Part shown: piece by piece, positions 37,801 through 47,195 of the stretch
How positions within the stretch are numbered: the first letter of the stretch is position 1
Layout of the letters: every line of letters starts with the position of its first letter
Source: Flavobacteriales bacterium
Lineage (GTDB): Bacteria > Bacteroidota > Bacteroidia > Flavobacteriales > UBA7312
NCBI GenBank assembly: GCA_016779995.1
Contig: JADHMO010000003.1
Span: forward strand, 1 to 64,000
DNA: 64,000 bases
Reading direction: 5' to 3'
Translations under genes and position numbers: made by a program
The notes under the pieces: generated by a model
Told to the model about the DNA's origin: nothing
The model's database searches: none
What the model saw: the letters and a program-made list of their open reading frames with translations, nothing else

Positions 37801-40800
37801 ATGACGATTCTGAAAACCAAAGTGGTGGTAACTTGATTATGAATTTGGGTAATGTTTCAGAAGACGTTTTAAAAGATGGGTTTAAGAGTTTTGAAAATGG
37901 ATTGCCTTCTTCAGATGTTGTAGAAAATGTTGACGATGAAAGTAGTGTATGGGGGCGTATGCCTACTACTTTTGCTTTAACAAACTCCTTTGATGTAAAT
38001 GCAGAGTCACGTCAATATCAAGATGTGGGGCTTGATGGCCTTAGGGATGTTGATGAGCGTACATTTTTTGATACGGCTTATGTTCAAAAAATAGAATCCA
38101 TTTATGGAGTCAATAGTAATGCTTATTCCTTAGCATCGACAGACCCTTCTTCTGACAACTACACTTATTTTTTAGGTAATGATTTGGACAATGAAAGTGC
38201 TTCTATTTTAAAGCGTTATGAGTATTTTTCTGGAATAGATGGTAATTCAGCAATTCCAGACCCTACACCAACTATGGCTACTACTATTCCAAACACAGAG
38301 GATATAAATTTTGACAATACACTCAACGAATCAGAGAGTTATTACCACTACAATATCCCCCTATTCCCTGGTATGCAAATTGGCGATAGTTACATTACCG
38401 ATATACAAGAAACGGAGGCTAAAACACCAACTGGGGATAGAACAATAAAGTGGTATCAGTTTAAAATCCCAGTCCAACAGCCTGACAAAACAGTAGGTTC
38501 TATTCGTGACTTTAAATCCATACGATTTATTCGTATGCTACTCAAAGACTTTGACCAACCTATCGTAATGCGTTTTGCAACATTAGAGCTCGTTCGTGGC
38601 GAATGGAGACGTTATAATTTTAGTCTAAAAACAGAAGGAGAATATGTTCCAAATGATAATGCTAGTAATACTTCATTTGATGTTTCTGTAGTAAACATAG
38701 AAGAGAATGCTGAAAAAATTCCTGTGCCTTATGTCTTGCCTCCTGGTATAGAGCAAGAACTTGATAACACTACGACCTATGTTAGAAGGCAAAACGAACA
38801 ATCTTTAGTCCTTAAAGTATGTGATTTGGAAGATGGAGATTCTAGAGCTGCGTATAAAACCTTCAACAACGACTTTAGAACATACAAGCGACTAAAAATG
38901 TACGTGCACGCAGAAGCATCTGGTGAAATAGAGTCAGCTCTTCAAGACGGTGACTTATCACTATTTGTTCGATTAGGTACAGACTTTAACGACAATTATT
39001 ATGAGTATGAAATTCCACTCAAGGTTACTCCATGGGGTGTTTCTAGACTTGATGATCAACTTATATGGCCAGTAGAGAATGAGTTAAATATTACATTCGA
39101 ACAACTGCTCGATGCCAAGCAAGAAAGAAACAAAGCCATAAGGGACGGAATACACACCAGTAGCACTGATCCTTTTTCAGGAACAGACAAACAAATAACT
39201 ATTGTTGGTAACCCTAATATTAGTATGGTAAAAACCATTATGTTGGGAGTAAGAAATCCAAGAAAAGGGAGTTTTACTTCCACTGTCAATGATGATGGCT
39301 CTTCCAAATGTGGAGAGATTTGGTTAAACGAATTGCGTCTAACGGACTTTGACGAACGAGGTGGATATGCCGCCAATGGTCGTATAAATGCTAGGTTGGC
39401 TGATTTTGCTAATATTAATCTTACTGGAAGTATGAGTACTATCGGTTTTGGTTCTATTGATCAAAGTCTTACAGCCAGACAAAAGTACGATGCATACCAA
39501 TACGATTTTTCATCAACTTTTGCCTTAGGAAATTTCTTCGGAGAAAAAGCAGCTATTAAAATACCTATGTATGTTGGCGTTTCTGAAGCTATTCAAAACC
39601 CACAGTACAACCCATTAGATCCAGACATCACTTTAAAGGCATCTTTAGATGAATTACAATCCAATGAAGAGAAAGAAGAACTGAAAGAGATAGCACAAGA
39701 CTTAACAAAAAGAAAGTCAATTAACTTTACTAATGTTAGAAAAAACAAATCTTCTTCCTCGGGTAATAATGCTAAGATTTATGATATAGAAAACCTGTCA
39801 GCAACCTATTCGAGAAATGAAACTTTTTCTAGAAATGTTAATCTTAAAGAAAGAACAACAGTTAGTACGAAAGCTTCTCTAAATTATACTTATTCTTCAA
39901 AGCCCAAAAACATAAAGCCATTTCAAAAAGTAAAGTTATTTAAGAACAAGTATTTTGCATTATTGAAAGACTTTAACTTTTACACCTTACCAAAATCAAT
40001 ATCATTTCAAACAGATTTGGATAGATACTATAATAAAACACAATTTAGAAACATCAACAATCCTGATTTCACTTTACCGCCATACTACAACAAGGCATTT
40101 GTTTGGAATAGAAATTATAGCATTAAGTACGATTTGACACGTACACTAAAAACAGAATTTAAGGTAAATAATTCGGCTAGTATTGACGAGCCCGATGGTG
40201 AGCTAGTAAAAACAGATCCATATTTTCAAGAAAAGAAAGACTCAGTATGGAATAATATTCTAAATTTTGGAAGACCGACTTTGTATCATCATTCATTAAA
40301 TGCGAGTTATAATGTTCCTTTGAATAAGTTCCCCCTAACTTCTTGGATAAATCTGAACACTAAATATGTAGCCAATTACGATTGGTTAGCAGCACCATTA
40401 AGTTTACAAAGTTTGGGTAATACCATTCAAAATAGTAATAACAAACAAATTAACTCAACATTTAATTTTGGTCAGCTATATAATAAAGTACCTTTCCTTA
40501 AAAAGTTAAATCAAACTGGCCCTAGTGTAGGTGTAAGAGGTAGAGGTTCAAGCAGAGAAACGATTCGATTGCCCAATGAAGCCCCCGATACCGTAAAAGT
40601 TTCTTTTAAAGAGATTGCAAATACACTTTTAAGAACAACTTTATTAGTCAAAAACTTATCGATTTCTTATCGACAAAATCAGGGCGTTGTATTACCAGGC
40701 TTTAATAAAAAGCCTCATTTCTTCGGTCAAGATTGGGATGCTATGGCTCCAGGAATACCTTTTGCTTTGGGAAGTCAAAATATTGACATTAGAGAGCTAA

Positions 40801-41990
40801 GTTCACAAGGCGGTTGGCTCACTTCCAATACTAATTTGAATCAATTTTTTAAACTGACCAATAGCGAAACTCTTAACCTTAGAGGAACTCTTGAGCCTTT
40901 TAAAGGATTTAGAATAGAGCTAACTGCTAATAGAACAAAAACGAATAATGTTCAAGAAATCTATAGATTTGATTCGGACTTAGGCGACTACGATTCATTT
41001 AATAGTATCGAAAATGGTAGTCACAGCATCTCGTTTATTAGTTGGAACTCTGCTTTTATAAAAGACGATGACAATTATTCAAATGCTACCTTTCAGCAGT
41101 TTAGACAAAATAGAGAAATAATTGCTAACAGACTTGCTGAGTCAAATCCATACGACAACAGCATTGTTGATAGTACTGGATATCCATTAGGATATCAAAG
41201 TACTTCTCAAGAGGTGTTGATACCCGCCTTTTTAGCAGCTTATTCAGGAAAAAATGCTTCTTCGGTAGGTCTTAATAATTTCCCAAATATCCCTTTGCCA
41301 AATTGGCGAATTAATTTTGATGGTTTACGTAATCTTAAGTGGATAAAAAAACGAATGAATAACATAGTTTTAAGTCATTCCTATCAATCTACTTATAGTG
41401 TAGGTAACTATGTGACTAGTCTAGACTATGAAGAGGGTTTTGATGAATGGCCCAATGCGATTAACGAGGCTACCTTAAACTATTACGATAAGTACGAAAT
41501 TAATCAAGTAACATTACGAGAAAGTCTGAATCCCCTGTTTAAGATAGATATGACTTTCAAAAATAGTATGACAGCGCGTCTAGAAATAAAGAAAGAAAGA
41601 ACTTTAAGTTTGGGCTTGAGCAATAATCAACTCACAGACCGTTCTTCTGATGAATGGATAATAGGAACAGGGTATAGAATTAAAGAGTTAGCCTTTAACG
41701 TAAGAGCAGCAGGCAGACAAAGAAAAATAAGCTCAGATTTAGATTTAAAATTAGATTTCTCACTTAGAAGTAATAAGGTTGTAATTAGAAAAATAGAAGA
41801 AAACCAAGAAGAAATAACGGGTGGTAATAGTGTAATTACGTTGAAGTTTACTGCCGACTATGTTGTTAGTAGCCGATTTAATCTACGTTTATTCTATGAT
41901 AAAGTGATGACAAACCCTTATGTTTCAAATACTTTTCCTTCAGCTATTACAAATGGTGGATTTAGTGTAAGATTCACCTTAGCTCAATAG
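34845..41990 (+). CDS. sprA: T9SS outer membrane translocon protein SprA
   Basis: 2381 residues, in the size class of SprA (~2,300-2,400). A signal peptide (ALWCFFLFLVLSKFSYSQS) follows the GTG start at 34845; an in-frame TAA at 34827 leaves no ATG upstream. Repeated SprA_N-type segments (IDIGGEIFDKIFGN; LNTNYNTEAIFDFDN) and a large Asn/Tyr/Arg-rich beta-barrel region follow. SprA is the 36-strand outer membrane channel of type IX secretion and is needed for gliding in relatives. It would export the five T9SS-tailed proteins in this window. Confidence 0.96.
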   Translation: MFQNKAIHKQALWCFFLFLVLSKFSYSQSTNDSLIYQIPENNPWDNPLDNPNSGFYLNPPSNLQPQLEYDPESKLYSVEQKINGFRLSNPTFLSAEEYDNYNSRQSISDYWKEKTSNPSLSGDNTNKGPLSIDIGGEIFDKIFGNSTVDIRPQGSAELIFSIKHNKTENNALPIDKQSNTSFDFKQKIQMNVIGKIGDKLQLNTNYNTEAIFDFDNKIKLEYEGEEDEIIKKIEIGNVGLPLNGTLISGSQSLLGLKTQLQFGRATVTTIFSQQKSNSKVIDVEGGAQTTEFDIYADQYETNKHFFLSHYFKSRYNEAMSQLPFINSPVNITKIEVWVTNKTGTVEDTRNILAFLDLGESQSDMYNTVLFSDNADFSYPDNDNNTLYQQMLSEGEALRNINQVNSIFGTASYPDFLGSQDYEKLERARLLSPTEYTFHPQLGYISLNNIIGPDEVLAVAFQYTIGNELYQVGEFSSNGPSAPSSLFVKLLKNLSFSPQLPNWDLMMKNIYSLGAYNVSPTEFYLDVVFENTRDNGTITNYIPEENLTNKPIINLLRLDQLNAQQERKADGIFDFLPGITIITSNGKIIFPVREPFGEDLRDKFSNNDIANNYVYDVLYDSTLTIAQQFPEYNKFRIKGSYQSESGAEIYLGVFSIEPGSVVVTAGGLRLEEGQDFTVNYSMGKVNIINDGILMSGTPIRISVESNTFGLQQKTLVGTHVDYRISDDFMLGGTILNLTEKPYTKKVNSGDEPISNTIWGLDGTYRRESNLLTKIVDFLPLLETKEKSMLTAQGEFAHLIPGHQRAIGENGTAYIDDFEASSTGIDIKNPGAWFLASLPNDPDLFPESALPNQSPRLGNLNSGANRALLSWYNIDPVFYRNTNNTPRHIADDEVQLSNHNVREVLEKEVFPNRDPQYATQVSNLPVFNLSYNPSKRGPYNFDTENITTSGLLLNPENRWAGIMRKLETTDFELQNIEFVEFWIMDPFNDDSENQSGGNLIMNLGNVSEDVLKDGFKSFENGLPSSDVVENVDDESSVWGRMPTTFALTNSFDVNAESRQYQDVGLDGLRDVDERTFFDTAYVQKIESIYGVNSNAYSLASTDPSSDNYTYFLGNDLDNESASILKRYEYFSGIDGNSAIPDPTPTMATTIPNTEDINFDNTLNESESYYHYNIPLFPGMQIGDSYITDIQETEAKTPTGDRTIKWYQFKIPVQQPDKTVGSIRDFKSIRFIRMLLKDFDQPIVMRFATLELVRGEWRRYNFSLKTEGEYVPNDNASNTSFDVSVVNIEENAEKIPVPYVLPPGIEQELDNTTTYVRRQNEQSLVLKVCDLEDGDSRAAYKTFNNDFRTYKRLKMYVHAEASGEIESALQDGDLSLFVRLGTDFNDNYYEYEIPLKVTPWGVSRLDDQLIWPVENELNITFEQLLDAKQERNKAIRDGIHTSSTDPFSGTDKQITIVGNPNISMVKTIMLGVRNPRKGSFTSTVNDDGSSKCGEIWLNELRLTDFDERGGYAANGRINARLADFANINLTGSMSTIGFGSIDQSLTARQKYDAYQYDFSSTFALGNFFGEKAAIKIPMYVGVSEAIQNPQYNPLDPDITLKASLDELQSNEEKEELKEIAQDLTKRKSINFTNVRKNKSSSSGNNAKIYDIENLSATYSRNETFSRNVNLKERTTVSTKASLNYTYSSKPKNIKPFQKVKLFKNKYFALLKDFNFYTLPKSISFQTDLDRYYNKTQFRNINNPDFTLPPYYNKAFVWNRNYSIKYDLTRTLKTEFKVNNSASIDEPDGELVKTDPYFQEKKDSVWNNILNFGRPTLYHHSLNASYNVPLNKFPLTSWINLNTKYVANYDWLAAPLSLQSLGNTIQNSNNKQINSTFNFGQLYNKVPFLKKLNQTGPSVGVRGRGSSRETIRLPNEAPDTVKVSFKEIANTLLRTTLLVKNLSISYRQNQGVVLPGFNKKPHFFGQDWDAMAPGIPFALGSQNIDIRELSSQGGWLTSNTNLNQFFKLTNSETLNLRGTLEPFKGFRIELTANRTKTNNVQEIYRFDSDLGDYDSFNSIENGSHSISFISWNSAFIKDDDNYSNATFQQFRQNREIIANRLAESNPYDNSIVDSTGYPLGYQSTSQEVLIPAFLAAYSGKNASSVGLNNFPNIPLPNWRINFDGLRNLKWIKKRMNNIVLSHSYQSTYSVGNYVTSLDYEEGFDEWPNAINEATLNYYDKYEINQVTLRESLNPLFKIDMTFKNSMTARLEIKKERTLSLGLSNNQLTDRSSDEWIIGTGYRIKELAFNVRAAGRQRKISSDLDLKLDFSLRSNKVVIRKIEENQEEITGGNSVITLKFTADYVVSSRFNLRLFYDKVMTNPYVSNTFPSAITNGGFSVRFTLAQ

Positions 41991-42012
41991 CTATATTTTA
42001 AACTTTAAGTTG

Positions 42013-42020
42013 TACTTTTG
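42013..42020 (+). promoter_or_regulatory. -7 box (TACTTTTG) for gcvH
   Basis: TACTTTTG fits TAnnTTTG in the 53-base gap between sprA and gcvH, 23 bases before the ATG. It would let gcvH-vanZ-tonB be transcribed apart from the long sprA message. Confidence 0.5.
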
Positions 42021-42043
42021 TAGCAATAAAAAATATAACTCAA

Positions 42044-42421
42044 ATGAATATTCCAGCAGAATTAAAATACACGAAAGATCACGAATGGGTAAGAATTGAA
42101 GGCGATGAAGCAGTTATTGGGATTACTGATTTTGCTCAAAGTGAATTAGGAGATATCGTCTTTGTTGAGGTAGAAACAGAAGGTGAAAGCATTGAAAGCG
42201 AGGAAATATTCGGTTCTGTTGAAGCGGTCAAAACAGTTTCAGATCTTTTTATGCCTTTGAGCGGAGAAGTTCTTTCTTTTAATTCTGAATTAGAAGACAC
42301 TCCTGAAGTTGTTAACTCTGACCCGTATGGAGAAGGTTGGATGATTCGTGTTAAAATATCTGATGTCTCAGAAATAGAGAATTTGTTATCAGCTGATCAA
42401 TATAAAGAGTTAATCAGCTAA
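42044..42421 (+). CDS. gcvH: Glycine cleavage system H protein
   Basis: 125 residues, the usual length. It begins [21 protein letters not shown], and the lipoylated lysine lies in [13 protein letters not shown]. GcvH shuttles the aminomethyl group between the P, T and L proteins, none of which is in this window. Its position just after sprA is typical for Flavobacteriia. Its stop is adjacent to the VanZ-like gene's start. Confidence 0.97.
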   Translation: MNIPAELKYTKDHEWVRIEGDEAVIGITDFAQSELGDIVFVEVETEGESIESEEIFGSVEAVKTVSDLFMPLSGEVLSFNSELEDTPEVVNSDPYGEGWMIRVKISDVSEIENLLSADQYKELIS

Positions 42422-42799
42422 ATGCGCTACACTATTGCAATAGTGTGGGTTGTTGTTATAGCAATTTTACATGCTATTCCAGGCTCTGACTTTCCAGAGG
42501 TTTCTTTTTCTGACTTTTTTCAATTAGATAAATTAATACATGCTTTCATATTCATGCTTGGGGTATATTTGTTTGCTATAGCTTTGAATGAACAACAAAA
42601 AAGTCAATTTTTACGTTACATAGTAATATCATTTATTGCATACGGCTTATTGTTAGAAGTGCTTCAAGGTCTTGTTTTTGTTGAAAGGAGTGCTGATATC
42701 TTAGATTGGTTAGCAGACACCATAGGCGTATTTTTAGGTGTTTGGATTTTTAAGAAATTTCCCTTTCCCGTATCAATGAATTCAGCTAAAAAAGATTAA
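42422..42799 (+). CDS. VanZ-like membrane protein
   Basis: 125 residues with four membrane helices. VanZ-like marks are IPGSDFP near residue 20, the charged LDKLIHAFIFMLGVYLF and the later SADILDWLADTIGVFLG. The molecular function of this family in Bacteroidota is not known. It abuts gcvH and precedes tonB by 23 bases. Confidence 0.88.
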   Translation: MRYTIAIVWVVVIAILHAIPGSDFPEVSFSDFFQLDKLIHAFIFMLGVYLFAIALNEQQKSQFLRYIVISFIAYGLLLEVLQGLVFVERSADILDWLADTIGVFLGVWIFKKFPFPVSMNSAKKD

Positions 42800-42822
42800 A
42801 TTTGCTCAAGTAACCCAATTTT

Positions 42823-43494
42823 ATGGAACCAAAAAAAAACCCCAAAGTAGATTTAGAGAAAAAAAGAGGTTTGTTTATGCAAATCGGCTTAGCAATGTCT
42901 CTTTTAATCGTTTTAGGCGCTTTTGAATACAGAACGTATGAAAAAGTTGTTGCTTCATTAGGTGATTTAGTATTAGATGCAGAGTTTGAGGAAGAGATAG
43001 AAAATACATTTAGAGAGAAAAAGCCACCTCCACCACCTCCACCACCACCAGATGAAATCGTTATTGTTGAAGATGACGAGGAAATTGAAGAGGTAGAAAT
43101 AGAAGATACAGAATCTGATGAAGACCTCGAAGTAATAGAAGAGGAAGAAGAGACAACTGATGAAATTTTCATGGTTGTTGAAGATATGCCTCGCTTTGAA
43201 GGGTGTACTGATGAAACTTGTACCCAAACAAAGATAATGCAGTTTATCGCTACAAAAACAAAGTATCCACCAATCGCTAAAGAGAATAATATTACTGGTA
43301 GAGTTTTTGTGAGTTTTGTTGTAGATAAAACAGGAAAAGTTACTAATGTTAAGATTTTACGTGGAGTAGATAAATATTTAGATGCCGAAGCGGTTCGAGT
43401 AGTTTCAAGTTTGCCAAAATTCAAGCCTGGCAAACAAAGAGGTAAGCCTGTAAAGGTGCAATACAACGTGCCAATAAGCTTTAAATTGAATTAA
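42823..43494 (+). CDS. tonB: Energy transducer TonB
   Basis: 223 residues. One N-terminal membrane helix (MQIGLAMSLLIVLGAF), a Pro-rich stretch of nine prolines near residues 67-75, an acidic Glu/Asp-rich linker, and a C-terminal TonB domain (YPPIAKENNITGRVFVSFVV ... PKFKPGKQRGKPVKVQYNVP). It transmits proton-motive energy to outer membrane receptors. No exbB/exbD or receptor gene is next to it. A terminator follows. Confidence 0.95.
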   Translation: MEPKKNPKVDLEKKRGLFMQIGLAMSLLIVLGAFEYRTYEKVVASLGDLVLDAEFEEEIENTFREKKPPPPPPPPPDEIVIVEDDEEIEEVEIEDTESDEDLEVIEEEEETTDEIFMVVEDMPRFEGCTDETCTQTKIMQFIATKTKYPPIAKENNITGRVFVSFVVDKTGKVTNVKILRGVDKYLDAEAVRVVSSLPKFKPGKQRGKPVKVQYNVPISFKLN

Positions 43495-43512
43495 AAATTT
43501 TTACTTTTTATT

Positions 43513-43543
43513 AAAAAGGCTCTCCATTTGGAGGGCCTTTTTT
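43513..43543 (+). terminator. Intrinsic terminator after tonB
   Basis: AAAAAGGCTCTCC pairs with GGAGGGCCTTTTT around ATTT, giving a 13-bp stem with one G-T pair and a T-run. Confidence 0.9.
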
Positions 43544-43600
43544 AGTAGTGGATTTTCTAGTTTTAAATCGTTATTTTTACTGACCCAAACAAGACACAAC

Positions 43601-44350
43601 ATGAACTTTAACATCACTAGTTTTTTTGATTCCACATATCTCAAAACAAAAGAACAATCAGGTCTCAGTGACAAAGAAGAAAAACAAGTTGTTAAATCTT
43701 TTGTCTTAGAGGCTGTTGAGTATGGTTTCAAATTGGTGATGATTCGTTCAAACCATATTGCTTTTGCAAAAGAAATAATAGCCGACAACGCTAGCAATGT
43801 TTTAGTTGGAACGGTTATTGATTTTCCTAATGGAAATTCATCGACAGAAAGCAAATTAGATGAGATTAGTAAAGCTATCAAGTTAGGTGCAGACGATATT
43901 GATGTTGTTATTAACTATGAGCTTTTCAAAAAAGGGGATTACGATTATATTGTCAATCAAGTTAAAGAATGTACTGCTCTGTGTTTGTCCAATAATAAGA
44001 CTATAAAATGGATAATAGAATCAGCGGCATTAAGTGATAATGAAATAATAGATATATGTCAGCTCATTAGAAATGTTGTCATAGATAATTTCGGTCAAAA
44101 TAAAGCTCATCATGTTTTTGTAAAATCATCAACAGGATTTTATGTTAGTCCTGACTCAGCGCCAAATGGTGCAACTGTGTCAGCGATAAAACTAATGTTA
44201 GATAATTCCTCACCTTTGCCAGTAAAAGCATCTGGAGGAATCCGAAATATTGAAGACTTTAAGACGATGGTTGACTTAGGTGTAAAACGCATTGGAACAT
44301 CGTCTGCGCTTTCTATTTTACTTGGCAAACAATCCGATTCAAACTATTAG
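43601..44350 (+). CDS. deoC: Deoxyribose-phosphate aldolase
   Basis: 249 residues. The DeoC class I aldolase pattern is present: FDSTYLKT at the start, VGTVIDFPNG, the Schiff-base lysine in HHVFVKSSTGFY, and VKASGGIRNIEDF with the phosphate-binding end GVKRIGTSSAL. It splits deoxyribose 5-phosphate into glyceraldehyde 3-phosphate and acetaldehyde. It is six bases upstream of the polysaccharide flippase, so it may carry that locus's promoter, but no functional link is evident. Confidence 0.95.
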   Translation: MNFNITSFFDSTYLKTKEQSGLSDKEEKQVVKSFVLEAVEYGFKLVMIRSNHIAFAKEIIADNASNVLVGTVIDFPNGNSSTESKLDEISKAIKLGADDIDVVINYELFKKGDYDYIVNQVKECTALCLSNNKTIKWIIESAALSDNEIIDICQLIRNVVIDNFGQNKAHHVFVKSSTGFYVSPDSAPNGATVSAIKLMLDNSSPLPVKASGGIRNIEDFKTMVDLGVKRIGTSSALSILLGKQSDSNY

Positions 44351-44355
44351 AATTT

Positions 44356-45690
44356 TTGAATAAAATAAAATCATATCTATCTAAGTACTCAAGAGATGTT
44401 CATTTTGTTGAGCTTATTAAAGGAGCATCTAGCACTTTTATCTTGAAAATTGTAGGCTTACTAGTTGGCTATGTTCTTGCTATTTTCATTACTAACAAAT
44501 TTGGAGCTTTTGTATTTGGTCAGTATGTAACCGCCTTATTAATAGTTGAAATTTTAAGTATCATTTCAAGGTTAGGAATAGACACCGCTTTAGTTCGATA
44601 TATCTCTAGATATGTGCACAATGGAGCCTCTCAATTAATCAATAAACTTTTTTTTAAATCGATAGCTATTGTCACTTTAGCTGCTATTATTTTCACCTTA
44701 CTGTTATTGTTTTTTTCATCCTATATCGCTGATTTTATGAATCTTGAAGAGGAGTACCTTTTAATCGTATCCTTTTCTTTCATTCCATTAGTATTGTTTC
44801 ATATGAATGTTCAAGCCATTCGAGGGTTGAAGAAAATGCTTTCTTTTTCTTTTTTGAATAATGTTGCGATAACCCTATTCACTTTCATTATTATGGTGGT
44901 ATTGGTGTCGTATACTTCTTCTGAAAAACTTCCTATTTACGCCTATGTATTGAGTGTTTTTATAATGACATTTTCTTCTTATTTTTTATGGTTCTATCAT
45001 AAAACAAGACTTGAAAATTCTAAGGTCATTAATAGTGAGACAGAACTCACTACAAAAGCACTATTTAAGGTGTCTATACCATTGTTATTGGGGCAATCAA
45101 TGATGCTTATAATGGGGAAAGTAGATTTGTTTATGTTAGCAAATATGACTTCCTCAGACCAAGTTGGAATTTATAACATAGCCTTAAAGTTATCGATGTT
45201 AGCATATATGGGGCTTATGGCGGTTAATAGTATTGCTGCACCCAAATTTTCAGAAATTCATTCTTCAGGAGATATTGATGCGCTTAAAAAAATAGTACAA
45301 CAATCAACTAAAACCATATTTTGGGTTACTGTTCCAGTAATAATATTATTTTTATGCTTTCCTAAATCTATATTAAGCGTATTTGGAGAAGAATTTAAGT
45401 TAGCAGCTATGGCGTTAATTATCTTATCAATAAGTAAAATGTTCAGTGCAATTTCTGGCTCGGTAGGTACATTCTTGCAAATGGTTGGCAAACAAAATGT
45501 GTTTCAGAATATACTTATCCTTACAGCTATTATAAATATTGGTTTAAACTATATTTTAATTCCAAAATATGGTATTGATGGAGCGGCTTTTGCTAGTGCT
45601 ATTAGTGGAGTGATATGGAATGTTCTTATGATAGTTTACATCAAGAAAAACTTTGGATTTTATTCAATTTATTTCCCAGGTATTAGATAA
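44356..45690 (+). CDS. Polysaccharide flippase (Wzx/MOP family)
   Basis: 444 residues with about twelve to fourteen membrane helices and the MOP-superfamily layout of oligosaccharide flippases (GASSTFILKIVGLLVGYVLA at the start; LLLGQSMMLIMGKVDLFMLA in the second half). The start codon is a TTG six bases after deoC; no better start precedes the conserved first helix. It would move lipid-linked glycan repeat units across the inner membrane. It is first in a ten-gene polysaccharide locus. Confidence 0.9.
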   Translation: MNKIKSYLSKYSRDVHFVELIKGASSTFILKIVGLLVGYVLAIFITNKFGAFVFGQYVTALLIVEILSIISRLGIDTALVRYISRYVHNGASQLINKLFFKSIAIVTLAAIIFTLLLLFFSSYIADFMNLEEEYLLIVSFSFIPLVLFHMNVQAIRGLKKMLSFSFLNNVAITLFTFIIMVVLVSYTSSEKLPIYAYVLSVFIMTFSSYFLWFYHKTRLENSKVINSETELTTKALFKVSIPLLLGQSMMLIMGKVDLFMLANMTSSDQVGIYNIALKLSMLAYMGLMAVNSIAAPKFSEIHSSGDIDALKKIVQQSTKTIFWVTVPVIILFLCFPKSILSVFGEEFKLAAMALIILSISKMFSAISGSVGTFLQMVGKQNVFQNILILTAIINIGLNYILIPKYGIDGAAFASAISGVIWNVLMIVYIKKNFGFYSIYFPGIR

Positions 45691-46616
45691 TGAATTATCC
45701 TAACTTATATATCGTAGGAGCACCCAAGGCTGGCACAACTTCTTTGTATCATTATCTTAGTCAACATCCAGATATTGCTATACCTGATAAAGAGCCACGA
45801 TTTTTTATAAAGGATAGTATTCAAAACATTTCTGAGGCAGACCCAATCAAACCTTATTTATTGAGAAGTTCAGTACTTGATGAACTTGCTTACACCAATC
45901 TTTATGCCAATAAAAGTGAAAAAATAATTTGTGACGCTAGCACACAATATTTATACCATCATCATGAAGTAATTCCTAAAATAAAACAACTGAAAGATGG
46001 TCAGTCACCAAAAATTTTAATTCTTTTAAGAAATCCTATTGAGAGAGCATTTTCAAATTATTCTCATAATTATTCAACTTTTGAAAACTTGGATTTTAAG
46101 CATGCACTTGAGCAAGAGTCAGAGCGAATTTCAAAAGGCTTTAATTCCTTTTGGCACTATAAAGGCTTAAGCACATATGCTGATTCGGTAAAAGCTTATA
46201 AAGATGCTTTTAAGGAAGTAAAAGTTGTTTTTTTTGAAGATTTTGTAAACGATATTGACAAATCATTAGTCGATATTTTCGATTTTTTAGGAGTTGATAA
46301 TAGCTTTAAAGTATCCCATTTTATGATAAATAAAAAAAGCACGGGTGCACCAAAGAGTAAAAAATTAAACACAATTCTTCAATCATCTTCTAAGTTTAGT
46401 TTTATAAAAAAAATACTTCACAACACTATTGGAGAACAAAAAACTAAGTTGATTAGAGAGTTGATAATGCGTAAAAATTTATCTAAGTCAAAAATTTCTT
46501 TAGATGAATCTTTAAAATCCAAATTAGAATCCTATTTTGTAGAAGATATTGCTCAGCTAAAAAAAATATTGCCCGAGCATAACATAGGCTGGTTAAATAA
46601 TGGAACAAATTCATAA
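45690..46616 (+). CDS. PAPS-dependent sulfotransferase (copy 1)
   Basis: 308 residues, soluble. The 5'-phosphosulfate loop is VGAPKAGTTSLYHYL near residue 8-22, and the 3'-phosphate-binding motif is LRNPIERAFSNYSHNY near 110. This is the heparan-type (GlcNAc N-/O-) sulfotransferase fold, using PAPS to sulfate a sugar. It overlaps the flippase stop by one base. A second sulfotransferase is encoded at 50439, so the glycan is probably sulfated at two positions or sugars. Confidence 0.92.
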   Translation: MNYPNLYIVGAPKAGTTSLYHYLSQHPDIAIPDKEPRFFIKDSIQNISEADPIKPYLLRSSVLDELAYTNLYANKSEKIICDASTQYLYHHHEVIPKIKQLKDGQSPKILILLRNPIERAFSNYSHNYSTFENLDFKHALEQESERISKGFNSFWHYKGLSTYADSVKAYKDAFKEVKVVFFEDFVNDIDKSLVDIFDFLGVDNSFKVSHFMINKKSTGAPKSKKLNTILQSSSKFSFIKKILHNTIGEQKTKLIRELIMRKNLSKSKISLDESLKSKLESYFVEDIAQLKKILPEHNIGWLNNGTNS

Positions 46617-47193
46617 TATATATCGCAGAGTAAGGGATAAGGTTTTTACTTTTCTTTATCGTTTTTCGTTTAAGGAGTTAGCATCAAAATCAACACTATC
46701 TATGCCATTTTCTGTTGAAGGGGCAAGATATATTGCTATCAAAAAAGATGTTTTTATTAAACCTAACGCTTGGTTTTTGGCATTAAACTATTCCGACTCA
46801 ACATCTAAAGACACTAAACTTTCTATTGATGAAAGTACCTATATTGGAAGAAATGCTCATATCGTTTCTGTTAAAAGTATACGAATTGGCAAGAATGTAT
46901 TGATGGGTGATAATGTATATATAGCTGATAATTTTCATCGTTTTAATAGGGTTGATTTGCCTTATAAAGACCAAGGAGTGGGCTTTAAGGCTGAAGTAGA
47001 AATTGGTGATGGCACATGGCTAGGAGAAAATGTTTGTGTCATCTCATCTAAGATAGGTAAACAGTGTATTGTAGGAGCAAATTCTTTGGTTATTCATGAT
47101 GTGCCAGACTATTGTATGGTAGTAGGTTCACCTGCTCGAATAATCAAGACTTACAACCACACTAAACAAAGTTGGGAAAGGATCAAAGATTAA
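46600..47193 (+). CDS. Hexapeptide-repeat acyltransferase
   Basis: 197 residues. Left-handed beta-helix repeats run from about residue 85 to 180 (IGRNAHIVSVKSIRIGKNVLMG; IGDGTWLGENVCVISSKIG) and end with the typical PDYCMVVGSPARIIKTY. Such enzymes O- or N-acetylate sugars with acetyl-CoA. A catalytic-type His lies in NFHRFN. It overlaps the upstream sulfotransferase by 17 bases. Confidence 0.9.
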   Translation: MEQIHNIYRRVRDKVFTFLYRFSFKELASKSTLSMPFSVEGARYIAIKKDVFIKPNAWFLALNYSDSTSKDTKLSIDESTYIGRNAHIVSVKSIRIGKNVLMGDNVYIADNFHRFNRVDLPYKDQGVGFKAEVEIGDGTWLGENVCVISSKIGKQCIVGANSLVIHDVPDYCMVVGSPARIIKTYNHTKQSWERIKD

Positions 47194-47195
47194 TC

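Noticed and set aside
42786-43466. 226-codon open frame on the minus strand opposite tonB, Ser/Gly-rich
   Set aside because: It mirrors the Pro- and Glu/Asp-rich codons of tonB, lacks a signal or domain, and tonB is clearly the real gene.
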